Source: Aurantimicrobium minutum
Lineage (GTDB): Bacteria; Actinomycetota; Actinomycetes; Actinomycetales; Microbacteriaceae
DNA: 64,000 nucleotides
Assembly (NCBI RefSeq): GCF_029894165.1
Contig: NZ_JARXXU010000001.1
Span: 1,302,001 to 1,366,000, forward strand
Direction: 5' to 3'
Shown here: in pieces, positions 27,778-35,405 of the stretch
Layout of the letters: each line of letters opens with the position of its first letter
Position numbering within the stretch: position 1 is the stretch's first letter
Notes under the pieces: generated by a model
Told to the model about the DNA's origin: nothing
What the model saw: the letters and a program-made list of their open reading frames with translations, nothing else
The model's database searches: none
Position numbers and translations under genes: made by a program

Positions 27778-28023
27778 ATGGCACTGTCCACCGAAGAAGT
27801 ACTTGCAGGTCTGGCTGAGCTCGTTAACGATGAAACCGGCATTGCAACCGACACAGTGCAGCTGGACAAGTCGTTCACTGACGACCTCGACATTGACTCA
27901 ATCTCGATGATGACAATCGTCGTGAACGCAGAAGAGAAGTTCGACGTCAAGATCCCCGACGAGGAAGTAAAGAACCTCAAGACCGTCGGCGACGCAGTTA
28001 ACTTCATCGTTTCTGCATCCTAA
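27778..28023 (+). CDS. acpP: Acyl carrier protein
   Basis: 81 residues, very acidic, four-helix ACP. Ser41 in DLDIDSISMM carries the 4'-phosphopantetheine. The motif is DSI rather than the usual DSL, a common variant. AAGGAGA lies seven bases before the ATG, the strongest ribosome binding site in the fab cluster, fitting the need for abundant ACP. The upstream in-frame extension to 27727 is rejected. A strong hairpin follows the stop before fabF. Confidence 0.97.
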   Translation: MALSTEEVLAGLAELVNDETGIATDTVQLDKSFTDDLDIDSISMMTIVVNAEEKFDVKIPDEEVKNLKTVGDAVNFIVSAS

Positions 28024-28036
28024 GGATTTCGTAGGC

Positions 28037-28064
28037 AAGGGCCGGACTGACTGTTCCGGCCCTT
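28037..28064 (+). other. Hairpin between acpP and fabF
   Basis: AAGGGCCGGA (28037-28046), eight-base loop, TCCGGCCCTT (28055-28064): ten perfect pairs starting 14 bases past the acpP stop. No T-run follows (ACTACAATCC), so it may be a partial terminator or an mRNA stabiliser that raises acpP over fabF. Confidence 0.65.
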
Positions 28065-28113
28065 ACTACAATCCCTCCAGCTCCACCTCCTCTCCCACAG
28101 AAAGACTCCACTC

Positions 28114-29352
28114 ATGAGCAAGAAGATTGTCGTCACCGGTATCGGTACTACTTCTCCTCTCGCGGGCAATGCCCCCGAAACGTGGGCTGCCCTGCTCGCC
28201 GGTAAGTCCGGTGCACGCAAGCTCGAACAAGAGTGGGTCGAAAAGTGGGAAATCCCCATCAAGTTCGCCGCTCAGGCTGCAGTCCCTGCCGTAGAAATCC
28301 TGGAGCGCGTTGAAACAAAGCGCCTCGATCCGTCGTCGCAGTTCGCTCTCATCGCTGGACGTGAAGCCTGGGCAGATGCCGGCAGTCCCGAGGTTGACCC
28401 CGGCCGCCTCGCAGTTGACTGGTCAACCGGTATCGGCGGCGTGTGGACGCTCCTGGATGCCTGGGATACTCTGCGCGAAAAAGGTCCTCGCCGCGTTCTA
28501 CCCATGACGGTCCCCATGCTTATGCCTAACGGCCCCGGAGCCGCAATTGGGATGGACCTTCACGCCAGAGCTGGTGTTCGCACCGTGGTCTCAGCGTGTG
28601 CCTCCAGCACAGAAGCCATTGCCAACGCGTATGAACACCTTCAGGCCGGTCTGGCTGATGTCATCATCGCCGGTGGCTCTGAAGCAGCTATCCACCCACT
28701 TCCCATTGCATCTTTTGCCGCCATGCAGGCATTGTCTAAGCGCAACGACGACCCTGCCACTGCGTCTCGCCCCTATGACGTCAGCCGTGATGGCTTCGTC
28801 CTCGGCGAGGGCGCTGCAGCCCTTGTACTGGAAACCGAAGAGCATGCACTTGCTCGTGGAGCAAAGATTTATGCAGAAGTTGCCGGCGGTGCCGTCACCT
28901 CAGATGCGTATCACATCACTGCTCCCGACCCCGAGGGTTCTGCAGCAGCACGAGCCATGCTTCAAGCCCTCGAGCAGGCCGGGGCAACAATCGAAGACGT
29001 TGTGCACATCAATGCTCACGCAACCTCAACCCCTGTTGGCGATATTGCGGAATACAACGCCTTGCGTCGCGTATTCGGTGACCACCTGGACAACATCGCT
29101 GTGTCAGCGACGAAGTCCTCTACCGGCCACCTCCTTGGTGGCGCTGGTGCGATTGAAGCCATGTTCACGGTATTGGCACTTCACCACCGCACCGCTCCCC
29201 CCACCATCAATCTGGAGAACCAGGATCCAGAAATCAAACTCGACGTTGTGACGAGCCCCCGCGCACTGCCCACTGGCGACATTCTCGCCATCAGCAACTC
29301 GTTCGGTTTCGGTGGACACAACGCCGTGGTTGCCTTCCGCAGCTATAACTAA
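28114..29352 (+). CDS. fabF: 3-oxoacyl-ACP synthase II
   Basis: Elongating condensing enzyme of fatty acid synthesis, homologous to KasA. 412 residues. Catalytic Cys162 in VSACASSTEAI, His in INAHATSTPVGD and His in FGFGGHNAVV are all present; the Lys in ATKSSTGHLLGGAGAIE as well. Last gene of the fab cluster, with a hairpin in the 90-base gap before it and a terminator after it. No fabG, fabI or fabZ lies nearby. Confidence 0.96.
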   Translation: MSKKIVVTGIGTTSPLAGNAPETWAALLAGKSGARKLEQEWVEKWEIPIKFAAQAAVPAVEILERVETKRLDPSSQFALIAGREAWADAGSPEVDPGRLAVDWSTGIGGVWTLLDAWDTLREKGPRRVLPMTVPMLMPNGPGAAIGMDLHARAGVRTVVSACASSTEAIANAYEHLQAGLADVIIAGGSEAAIHPLPIASFAAMQALSKRNDDPATASRPYDVSRDGFVLGEGAAALVLETEEHALARGAKIYAEVAGGAVTSDAYHITAPDPEGSAAARAMLQALEQAGATIEDVVHINAHATSTPVGDIAEYNALRRVFGDHLDNIAVSATKSSTGHLLGGAGAIEAMFTVLALHHRTAPPTINLENQDPEIKLDVVTSPRALPTGDILAISNSFGFGGHNAVVAFRSYN

Positions 29353-29362
29353 GTTCCCCATA

Positions 29363-29393
29363 CGATGCCTCCTGCGTTTTGCAGGTGGCATCG
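29363..29393. terminator. Bidirectional terminator after fabF
   Basis: CGATGCC (29363-29369) and CCTGC (29371-29375) pair with GCAGG (29381-29385) and GGCATCG (29387-29393), with one T-T mismatch and a GTTTT loop. It lies between fabF and the convergent DUF3145 gene. Confidence 0.75.
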
Positions 29394-29406
29394 TGGGCTT
29401 AACGAT

Positions 29407-29907
29407 CTAGCCGACTTGATGCAGCCAGCGCACGGGTGCCATATCGGAGGCGTAACGGAAGACATCTAATTCTGCATCCCATTGCTCACCCAACGAACGG
29501 GTGATGCCGGTGCGAAGTAGATCCGCATCTTGGCCGGCAAAATCCAGGACTGCACGTAAACGGTTCTCGGAAATAATCATGTTCCCTGCAGCGTCTACTG
29601 CGCTGTGAAAGATTCCCAGAGAGGGCGTGTGACACCATCGGCCTCCGTCAGTCCCCGGTGATGCATCTTCCGTGATTTCAAACCTCAGGTGATCCCAGCC
29701 CAATAACTCACTGGCCAACGCCGCCCCTGAGCCTACTGGCCCTTGCCAGACATACTCTGCCCGCTGCGCACCCGAAAGGATCGGCTGAGGGCTCCAACTC
29801 AGGGAGATACCTTTACCCAATACACGACTAATAGCCCACTCAACATGTGGGCTCAGCGCACGAGGCGAAGAGTGGATATAAACCACTCCGGTCGACACTG
29901 CCGTCAT
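29407..29907 (-). CDS. DUF3145 family protein
   Basis: 166 residues starting MTAVSTGVVYIHSSPRALSPHVEWAISRVLG and containing GPVGSGAALASELLGWDHLRFEITE and a C-terminal LGEQWDAELDVFRYA. These are landmarks of the actinobacterial DUF3145 family, found next to fab or acetyl-CoA carboxylase genes in Streptomyces and relatives. No enzymatic motif is known, and there is no signal peptide. The linkage to fabF is conserved and hints at a role connected to lipid synthesis. The ATG at 29907 is preferred over the longer frame, which lacks similarity; AAGGATGAAG precedes it. Confidence 0.88.
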   Translation of the reverse strand: MTAVSTGVVYIHSSPRALSPHVEWAISRVLGKGISLSWSPQPILSGAQRAEYVWQGPVGSGAALASELLGWDHLRFEITEDASPGTDGGRWCHTPSLGIFHSAVDAAGNMIISENRLRAVLDFAGQDADLLRTGITRSLGEQWDAELDVFRYASDMAPVRWLHQVG

Positions 29908-30057
29908 TTCTTCATCCTTTTCTTGTGTGGTGCGTCTTCCCCTACGACCACATGGATGAATCAATACGTGCGTTTTGAGTTGTGAGTCCAGTGTGACACA
30001 GCTTGCAGGCCTCTCACAACGGGGATTTTGACCTTTCAGGCAGTTCACAGAGTGCTG

Positions 30058-30070
30058 TCTACTCAGTAGA
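30058..30070. promoter_or_regulatory. 13-bp palindrome just upstream of padR, candidate autoregulatory operator
   Basis: TCTACTCAGTAGA is a perfect palindrome with a single central base, 8 bases before the padR start codon. PadR proteins often repress their own genes from dyads at the promoter; the match to a specific consensus was not established. Confidence 0.4.
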
Positions 30071-30078
30071 GTGTTTTT

Positions 30079-30615
30079 ATGGCCGTCCGCGAATCTCTCC
30101 TTGGATTACTGACCCTCGGCCCCGCCTATGGATTACAGCTTCATGCTGAACTAGCGTCACGTGCACCCCACCGCGCCAAAACAAACGTTGGCCAGGTCTA
30201 TGGCACTCTTGACCGTCTCAGCACAGCAGGGCTTGTTATTCACGACGGCCTCACCCCAGACGGTTTACCGCTCTACGCGCTGACTTCTGCCGGGAAGAGT
30301 GATGCACACACATGGCTTCGTGGCGATGAGCTCACTACCGTTCCTGAATGGGCCGATCTGCAAGACATGGTGCTGATCAGCGCCAGCATAGACAGCAGGG
30401 ACGCCGAGTTTCTCCTGACTGTGGTCGACAAGTTTTGTCAGCTAGCCTCAGAGCCCTCAGGAAGCACAGAAGCTGACACACTGCACCACCTGGCACATCT
30501 GAGGTACCTGGAAGCCGTCCACAACTGGATCAGCGATGTGCGCAGCGCACAAATCCAGCCACAGGCGGGATACGCACTGGGTCGCCCCAAACGAGGACGC
30601 CCAGCTAAGTCCTAG
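30079..30615 (+). CDS. PadR family transcriptional regulator
   Basis: 178 residues. The N-terminal winged helix (about 1-80) reads ESLLGLLTLGPAYGLQLHAEL, then NVGQVYGTLDRLSTAGLV, the recognition helix and wing of PadR. The C-terminal part is the variable dimerisation helix region, followed by a basic tail (GRPKRGRPAKS) that may add DNA contacts. PadR regulators typically repress efflux or stress genes after binding small hydrophobic molecules; the target here is unknown. Stop codons of padR and the convergent DUF1684 gene directly abut. Confidence 0.9.
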   Translation: MAVRESLLGLLTLGPAYGLQLHAELASRAPHRAKTNVGQVYGTLDRLSTAGLVIHDGLTPDGLPLYALTSAGKSDAHTWLRGDELTTVPEWADLQDMVLISASIDSRDAEFLLTVVDKFCQLASEPSGSTEADTLHHLAHLRYLEAVHNWISDVRSAQIQPQAGYALGRPKRGRPAKS

Positions 30616-31470
30616 CTAGTGCAGAAGCTCACCGGCTTTATTGAGAACATTCTTCTCCCCGGCTTCCACCGCAAAAGGGAATCGATTCTCAGCAGGTGGC
30701 ATGGGGCAGTTGAAGTTGTAACTAAATGCACACGGTGGCAAGTATGCACGGTTGAAGTCAAGTGTGATGGTGCCATCTGGGTTGGGCGCAACCATCAAAA
30801 AACGTCCCACGCTATAGCTAGTGTCACCACTGGTTGCATCAGAGAAAACAATCATGAGCGCCCGGCCTTCTTTGAAGGCAGAGGGCGCGTACTCAACACC
30901 CTCGTAGGTGAAGCGGATATCCCCAGGAATCACTTTGTCGCGGCTCGCACCTTGATCTTTAAGGTGAGAGACCTCGACCGCACGACCGCCCTCGATGGGC
31001 GTGAACGTTCCGGTAATTACCCAGTTGGGGTTGTAGTCAAAGGCATCAATTGAGCCAAAGTTTTGCAAGTCATCCGAGTTGGAATCCCAGACTCGAAGCG
31101 CATAGGCACCGTCTTCGCCTTTGATGATGGTTCCGGTTGTGGTCTCGGTAAAGACGATGGAAGAAGCTGCCTCAGCGTCCTTACCCGTCACGGTAATGAG
31201 TCCGTCGACCACGACACCGTCGACCACGATGTTGTCGGCTGCGGTTGCTGTGAGTTGGACACCCTTTTCACCTGTAGGGAGAGCAGACCACAGACCGTTG
31301 ACCCCCCAGACACTTTCGGTCTCCCCCGGCGCACCATAGAACCACTGGGTATTGACCAAAGCTAGGGAACCTTGGGGCAACACCGCCATCTCGTGGCGTC
31401 GACTCCGGAAGAAGGCATAAGCCTCTTGAGGAGTATGAGGAGTGGATGGGGAGGCAGTCGTCTCAGTCAC
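30616..31470 (-). CDS. DUF1684 family protein
   Basis: 284 residues, no signal peptide. The family signature is near the C-terminus: DFNRAYLPPCAFSYNFNCP, then PPAENRFPFAVEAGEK. The N-terminal part (EAYAFFRSRRHEMAVLPQGSLALV) and middle beta-rich domain with SVGRFLMV also fit DUF1684. Function is unknown; the fold is thought to be beta-rich, and the highly conserved N-R-A-Y, Cys and Glu residues suggest an active site. Start is GTG. It is convergent with padR and lies 55 bases upstream of the end of the sensor kinase gene, on the same strand. Confidence 0.88.
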   Translation of the reverse strand: MTETTASPSTPHTPQEAYAFFRSRRHEMAVLPQGSLALVNTQWFYGAPGETESVWGVNGLWSALPTGEKGVQLTATAADNIVVDGVVVDGLITVTGKDAEAASSIVFTETTTGTIIKGEDGAYALRVWDSNSDDLQNFGSIDAFDYNPNWVITGTFTPIEGGRAVEVSHLKDQGASRDKVIPGDIRFTYEGVEYAPSAFKEGRALMIVFSDATSGDTSYSVGRFLMVAPNPDGTITLDFNRAYLPPCAFSYNFNCPMPPAENRFPFAVEAGEKNVLNKAGELLH

Positions 31471-31525
31471 AGTTTTAGATTAGTTCTGAGAAGAAGATCG
31501 AGTGCTCAGGCACACCCAAAGGCCG

Positions 31526-33340
31526 TCAGTGATTCTGGCCATGTGCATCGTGCGAGGTGACCGGAAGTTTGACGACAAGCCGCACACCTCGGCTGTAGTT
31601 CTCGAGTTTGTAACTCAGCGAGACACTCTTGAGAAAATGTGAGCCCAATCCCCCCTCCGCAGATGTGTCAAGACGATGCCCGTTATTACTCATGGCTGCC
31701 TGAAGTACGCCCACTTCTGGGGAAGTCAAAATAACCGTAGTTTCCGTTGCCTGTCCATGTTTGAGCGAGTTGTTTTGGAACTCGCTGAGCACATCCTCCA
31801 ATACTCCGAGGGTGACGAGGTCATTGTGGAGTGACTCCAAGGTTTCTTCTGCGGCAGTGTATTTCATCTGGATGAGGCCAGCCCAGTTCTCGTTGATACG
31901 GGAGATTGCATCTGCCAAAGATCGCTGTTCAGGGGCAGCAGTAGCAAAATTGATGCTTCGAGAAATAAGTTCCTTGACTTCGGGCATCACGGCATCCGCA
32001 GAAATTTTTCCCCCCGAAAGTGAGGCTTTGAGCTTGAGAGCTGCAGCCAACAGGGTTGCCTGCACGTCGTTATGCAACGTCAATGCAAGATTCTTCTGAT
32101 CAAGCCAGAGTTCAGACTGCAGTCGGACATTGAGCCAATACAACTGGTCGTTGATCTCGGAAACTTCCGTCAACATGCGAACTCGGGAGGCACGCATCCC
32201 GCCAGAGGTAGAGACCAAGATCCCGAGCGCCAAACCAAGCGCTGTTCCATAAAGTACGGTACTCCACCCCGTCACCACACCACCAGAGAGGCCAGAAAAG
32301 ACGACAAAGGTAAAGATCACAGCAGGAATGGAGAAAACAATTCCGATCACCACAATGCGGATTAAATAAGGCAATCGGGACAATTGGGGCGCAATGAATT
32401 TCTTAGCCCCCCGGATGAACACATAGAAGATCAGGAGCGAAACCGACCAAGCCAACAGATACGTCCACGAAGCAACCAGAAGTAAAGACGGGGTCGTGAG
32501 GAGCGCCGAAATGAGCACCATCACGCCAGGACGGAACGGTGATGCGATTGAGCTGTCGGTGAGATAGGTGCGAAGAGGCACTCGAGGAACTTTAGTTGCA
32601 TCCTCACCAGAAACAAGGGCCATGGGGTTATCAAAAAGATCGTGACTCAATGGACGCACGACATCCTCGGTGACGTGGAAAAGATCATCCACGATGCTCG
32701 AATACGAAGGCGCCGCCTTATCTACTTCGCTCAGCGCGGCTCCCAAGGCAGCAGATATTTGAGCACGGGCATTCTGGATGAGTTGATCACGTGTCCTCAG
32801 CAAGTTTTCTTGAGAGGCGTTAATCATTGCTTGAAGCTTGAGCCTCTGGTTGATCAACTCACGATATGTGGATGCATAGGATGCCGAATCGTTGAGCACA
32901 GTGGAGACAATTCCAAACAGGACAATGCCGGTACTCAGGCTTCCTGTAATACGAAAGAGCCAGTCAGCCACCGTAGGCAGTCCAACTGCAACAGAGAGCC
33001 AGTACAGTGCCACAGCGCGCAACATCTCCGTCGTGGCATACAAAATGCCCACAGCCCAATTTCGTGAAGTCCCCAGGCGTGGAAAGAGGCGATTGATGGC
33101 TAACCCCAGCATCGTGAAATAAAACCATGCACCCACAAATGCTGTGGCAGTTATCTGCAAAAGCAGCAACTGGCTCGCAGAGGTATCAGCGATACCGGCG
33201 GTGCCAGAGTTGAGGGAAAGGAACAAAAGTACCGGAATGACGATCCACTGAGAAGTTGCCCGTGGACCGCCGAAACGGATGGACCTGCTCCACGAATCCC
33301 CACGTGCAAGGTAGGGCTCAGAAACCGGCAGAGTGCTCAC
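31526..33340 (-). CDS. Membrane sensor histidine kinase
   Basis: 604 residues. A first bundle of about four hydrophobic helices (about 30-150), a coiled-coil cytosolic segment (about 165-215), a second bundle of four helices (about 270-385), then a dimerisation helix and ATPase domain. The phospho-acceptor is probably His423 in LALTLHNDVQATLLAAAL; the ATPase has an N-box like SEFQNNSLKHG and a G-box like GGLGSHFLK. The H-box has Asn, not Asp/Glu, next to His and fits the LHxxVQ variety common in actinobacteria. Start is GTG, six bases downstream of the response regulator stop, so the pair is one operon. Signal unknown. Confidence 0.88.
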   Translation of the reverse strand: MSTLPVSEPYLARGDSWSRSIRFGGPRATSQWIVIPVLLFLSLNSGTAGIADTSASQLLLLQITATAFVGAWFYFTMLGLAINRLFPRLGTSRNWAVGILYATTEMLRAVALYWLSVAVGLPTVADWLFRITGSLSTGIVLFGIVSTVLNDSASYASTYRELINQRLKLQAMINASQENLLRTRDQLIQNARAQISAALGAALSEVDKAAPSYSSIVDDLFHVTEDVVRPLSHDLFDNPMALVSGEDATKVPRVPLRTYLTDSSIASPFRPGVMVLISALLTTPSLLLVASWTYLLAWSVSLLIFYVFIRGAKKFIAPQLSRLPYLIRIVVIGIVFSIPAVIFTFVVFSGLSGGVVTGWSTVLYGTALGLALGILVSTSGGMRASRVRMLTEVSEINDQLYWLNVRLQSELWLDQKNLALTLHNDVQATLLAAALKLKASLSGGKISADAVMPEVKELISRSINFATAAPEQRSLADAISRINENWAGLIQMKYTAAEETLESLHNDLVTLGVLEDVLSEFQNNSLKHGQATETTVILTSPEVGVLQAAMSNNGHRLDTSAEGGLGSHFLKSVSLSYKLENYSRGVRLVVKLPVTSHDAHGQNH

Positions 33341-33346
33341 AATGGA

Positions 33347-34015
33347 TTAAGCGTACGACGCTGGGCGCGTGGTGTCTTGAAGGAATTCAAGTACCGCGGC
33401 AACGCGGGCATTCTTTCCATCCGGAATCCCCAAGGTGTCATAAATTGCGATGAGATGGTTCCCCACCGAGTTGACGGCGATACCCAAGTCATCGGCAATG
33501 GTCTGATTGCTATCTCCCCGCGCAACTGAACGCAAGACTTCGAACTGACGGTTAGTCAATGCGGCAACGCCTGTTCCCGAACGGGCCTGTGACCGATTTA
33601 CGAGCACAGGATCAATGACCGTTTGCCCAGCTGCAGTTGCACGGATAGCAGAAGCCAAAGCATCAATAGATTTGGTTGCACCTTTTGTGAGATAGCTCCA
33701 CCCCGCCCGGACATCGGTGGGCAACCCCAGGAGCAGTTCAAGCATGTCGCGATCCGAGAGCAACAGCACACCCAGTGTGGGATTGGTTCGACGGAGAGTG
33801 ATCCCCAGCCCCACTCCATTACCGTCTGGTAATTCGATGTCAAGAATGACAACATCGAGTGCCGCAGAATCAAACCACTTCTTTGCTTCGGCGACGTTGT
33901 CAGCAGTGGCCACAACCTCGATGTCTGGCACTTCGGACAGGGCAGCACTCATCAGTTCCAAGAAGAGGGTGTGGTCTTCCACAATCCCCACGCGTATCGA
34001 CTTTGAAGTGCTCAC
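33347..34015 (-). CDS. NarL/FixJ-type response regulator
   Basis: 222 residues. Receiver domain with acidic pair Glu13/Asp14, phospho-acceptor Asp59 in VVILDIELPDGNG and conserved Lys in YLTKGA near 109. C-terminal LuxR-type helix-turn-helix: ALTNRQFEVLRSVARGDSNQTIADDLGIAVNSVGNHL (about 152-190). First gene of the pair with the kinase; GTG start preceded by AGGAG. Regulated genes are not evident; the neighbouring DUF1684 gene follows the kinase gene in the same direction and could be co-transcribed. Confidence 0.93.
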   Translation of the reverse strand: MSTSKSIRVGIVEDHTLFLELMSAALSEVPDIEVVATADNVAEAKKWFDSAALDVVILDIELPDGNGVGLGITLRRTNPTLGVLLLSDRDMLELLLGLPTDVRAGWSYLTKGATKSIDALASAIRATAAGQTVIDPVLVNRSQARSGTGVAALTNRQFEVLRSVARGDSNQTIADDLGIAVNSVGNHLIAIYDTLGIPDGKNARVAAVLEFLQDTTRPASYA

Positions 34016-34076
34016 ACTCCTATTATCCGGAGGTCCCGGAGGGGTTTTCCCCTGTCTTGCCTCACTCTTCCAAGAA

Positions 34077-34102
34077 AAGTGCCGCTCGTGTGAGCGGCAC
34101 TT
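34077..34102 (-). terminator. Terminator of tRNA-Met (minus strand)
   Basis: AAGTGCCGCTC (34077-34087), loop GTGT, GAGCGGCACTT (34092-34102): 11 perfect pairs, 7 bases past the tRNA 3' end, followed on the minus strand by TTCTTGG. Confidence 0.85.
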
Positions 34103-34108
34103 GTGTCG

Positions 34109-34182
34109 TAGGGCGGACGGGACTTGAACCCGTGACCGACGGATTATGAGTCCGCTGCTCTAACCAGCTGAGCTACCGCCCC
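34109..34182 (-). tRNA. tRNA with CAT anticodon, probably elongator tRNA-Met
   Basis: 74-nt cloverleaf on the minus strand: acceptor GGGGCGG/CCGCCCT, D-stem GCTC, anticodon stem GCGGA/TCCGT with loop CTCATAA, T-arm ACGGG TTCAAGT CCCGT, discriminator A, no encoded CCA. It lacks the three G-C anticodon-stem pairs and the 1-72 mismatch style of initiators, so elongator Met is favoured; tRNA-Ile2 (CAT modified to lysidine) cannot be excluded. The first acceptor pair is G1-U72. Confidence 0.9.
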
Positions 34183-34204
34183 TTGCGGTGGTACCTGTAA
34201 AAGT

Positions 34205-35398
34205 TTAGTCGTCTGTGAGTTCAGGGTCGGGGTCGACAACCTCGTGGCCCCGATACAGCGCCTCAAAAGTGTCCAAGGTCCGGGTGATGTCATGTCCACG
34301 AATGAACTTCAACGAGTTGTTTTTCATACGCAGCAACTCCTCATCATCCGCAGTGAGGACAGTGACAAGCTTGTCGCGAAGATCATCGACGTTATTGGGC
34401 TCGAAAAGGTAGCCGTTTTCTCCGTCGTGAATGAGGTGTGGAAGTGCCATCGCGTTTGCCCCCACAATGGGCAAGGCGGTTGCCATGGCTTCCATGGTGG
34501 CAATCGATTGCAGCTCGGCTATCGACGGCATGGCAAATACCTTTGCTCGCGTCAGTGATGCCTTGAGTTCATCATCCGAGACATAGCCGGTGAACGTGAC
34601 TTTATCTGTGATGCCCAGCTGAGCAACCTGTTGTTTCATGGGTTGGAGCTGGTCACCGCCGCCCACGAATTCTAAAGTTGCGTTGAGCTCGGGAGGTAAT
34701 TTACGGAATGCCTTCAGGAGGACATCGAGTTTCTTTTCACCTGTGATACGCCCGACAAATACGATGCGGTTTTCAACATGTGTGTCGAAATTGGGGGTGT
34801 AGTGGTGAGCATTTATTCCACACGAGATGGCATGCACGTCAGTGAGATGCGTGTATTCCTCGAGGAAATTGGCCGCGCGTCGAGTCGGGGTGGTGACCGC
34901 CTCTGCCCGCCCAAAGGTACGTGCAGCTGCCTTCCACACCAGGCGAATGACGCTTTTTTGCGTGGGCTTGGGCAACAGCGTGAACTGCAACATGTTCTCT
35001 GGCATGAAGTGGTTGGTGCCAATAATGCGGATACCCCGCAATTGTGCTTCCTTGGTGAGGCCACCGCCCACAATGATGTGGGACTGAAAATGCACCACAT
35101 CTGGTTTAAAATCGTCGAGTACTCGTGCGCTGTTCTGCCGCACACGCCAGGGCAGCATGTAGCGTAACCAGTCGTGGGGGTACCAACGCCAGCTCTTGAT
35201 CCGATACATGGTCATGGGTTGACCTTCGTGGGTTTCCACCCATGTGCCGGACTTTCTGCCGGCGGCAGGGGCCATCACACGAACATCATGTCCACGTTCA
35301 ACCAGGCCAGCTGCCAGACGTTCGGCAAATTTAGCCGCACCGTTGACATTTGGACCGAAAGTGTCACACCCGATAAGGATGCGTAAGGGCTTCGGCAT
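34205..35398 (-). CDS. Family 4 glycosyltransferase
   Basis: 397 residues, GT-B fold. N-terminal acceptor domain with CDTFGPNVNGAAKFAERLAAGL and HFQSHIIVGGGL; C-terminal donor domain with FVGRITGEKKLDVLLKAF and the E-x7-E motif in SIAELQSIATMEAMA, then GANAMALPHLI and NGYLFEP. Similar actinobacterial enzymes use GDP-mannose or UDP-glucose on lipid acceptors (phosphatidylinositol mannosyltransferases, MgtA); the exact sugar and acceptor cannot be told. No signal peptide; a peripheral membrane enzyme facing the cytosol is expected. It follows the DMT-like gene after seven bases. Confidence 0.88.
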   Translation of the reverse strand: MPKPLRILIGCDTFGPNVNGAAKFAERLAAGLVERGHDVRVMAPAAGRKSGTWVETHEGQPMTMYRIKSWRWYPHDWLRYMLPWRVRQNSARVLDDFKPDVVHFQSHIIVGGGLTKEAQLRGIRIIGTNHFMPENMLQFTLLPKPTQKSVIRLVWKAAARTFGRAEAVTTPTRRAANFLEEYTHLTDVHAISCGINAHHYTPNFDTHVENRIVFVGRITGEKKLDVLLKAFRKLPPELNATLEFVGGGDQLQPMKQQVAQLGITDKVTFTGYVSDDELKASLTRAKVFAMPSIAELQSIATMEAMATALPIVGANAMALPHLIHDGENGYLFEPNNVDDLRDKLVTVLTADDEELLRMKNNSLKFIRGHDITRTLDTFEALYRGHEVVDPDPELTDD

Positions 35399-35405
35399 AG
35401 TGCCT

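Noticed and set aside
29908-30048. Longer N-terminus of the DUF3145 protein
   Set aside because: The extra 47 codons resemble intergenic sequence and contain no family similarity; ATG at 29907 has a purine-rich ribosome site.
34109-34182. Initiator tRNA-fMet
   Set aside because: The anticodon stem lacks three consecutive G-C pairs and the acceptor end is G1-U72 rather than the mismatched initiator type.
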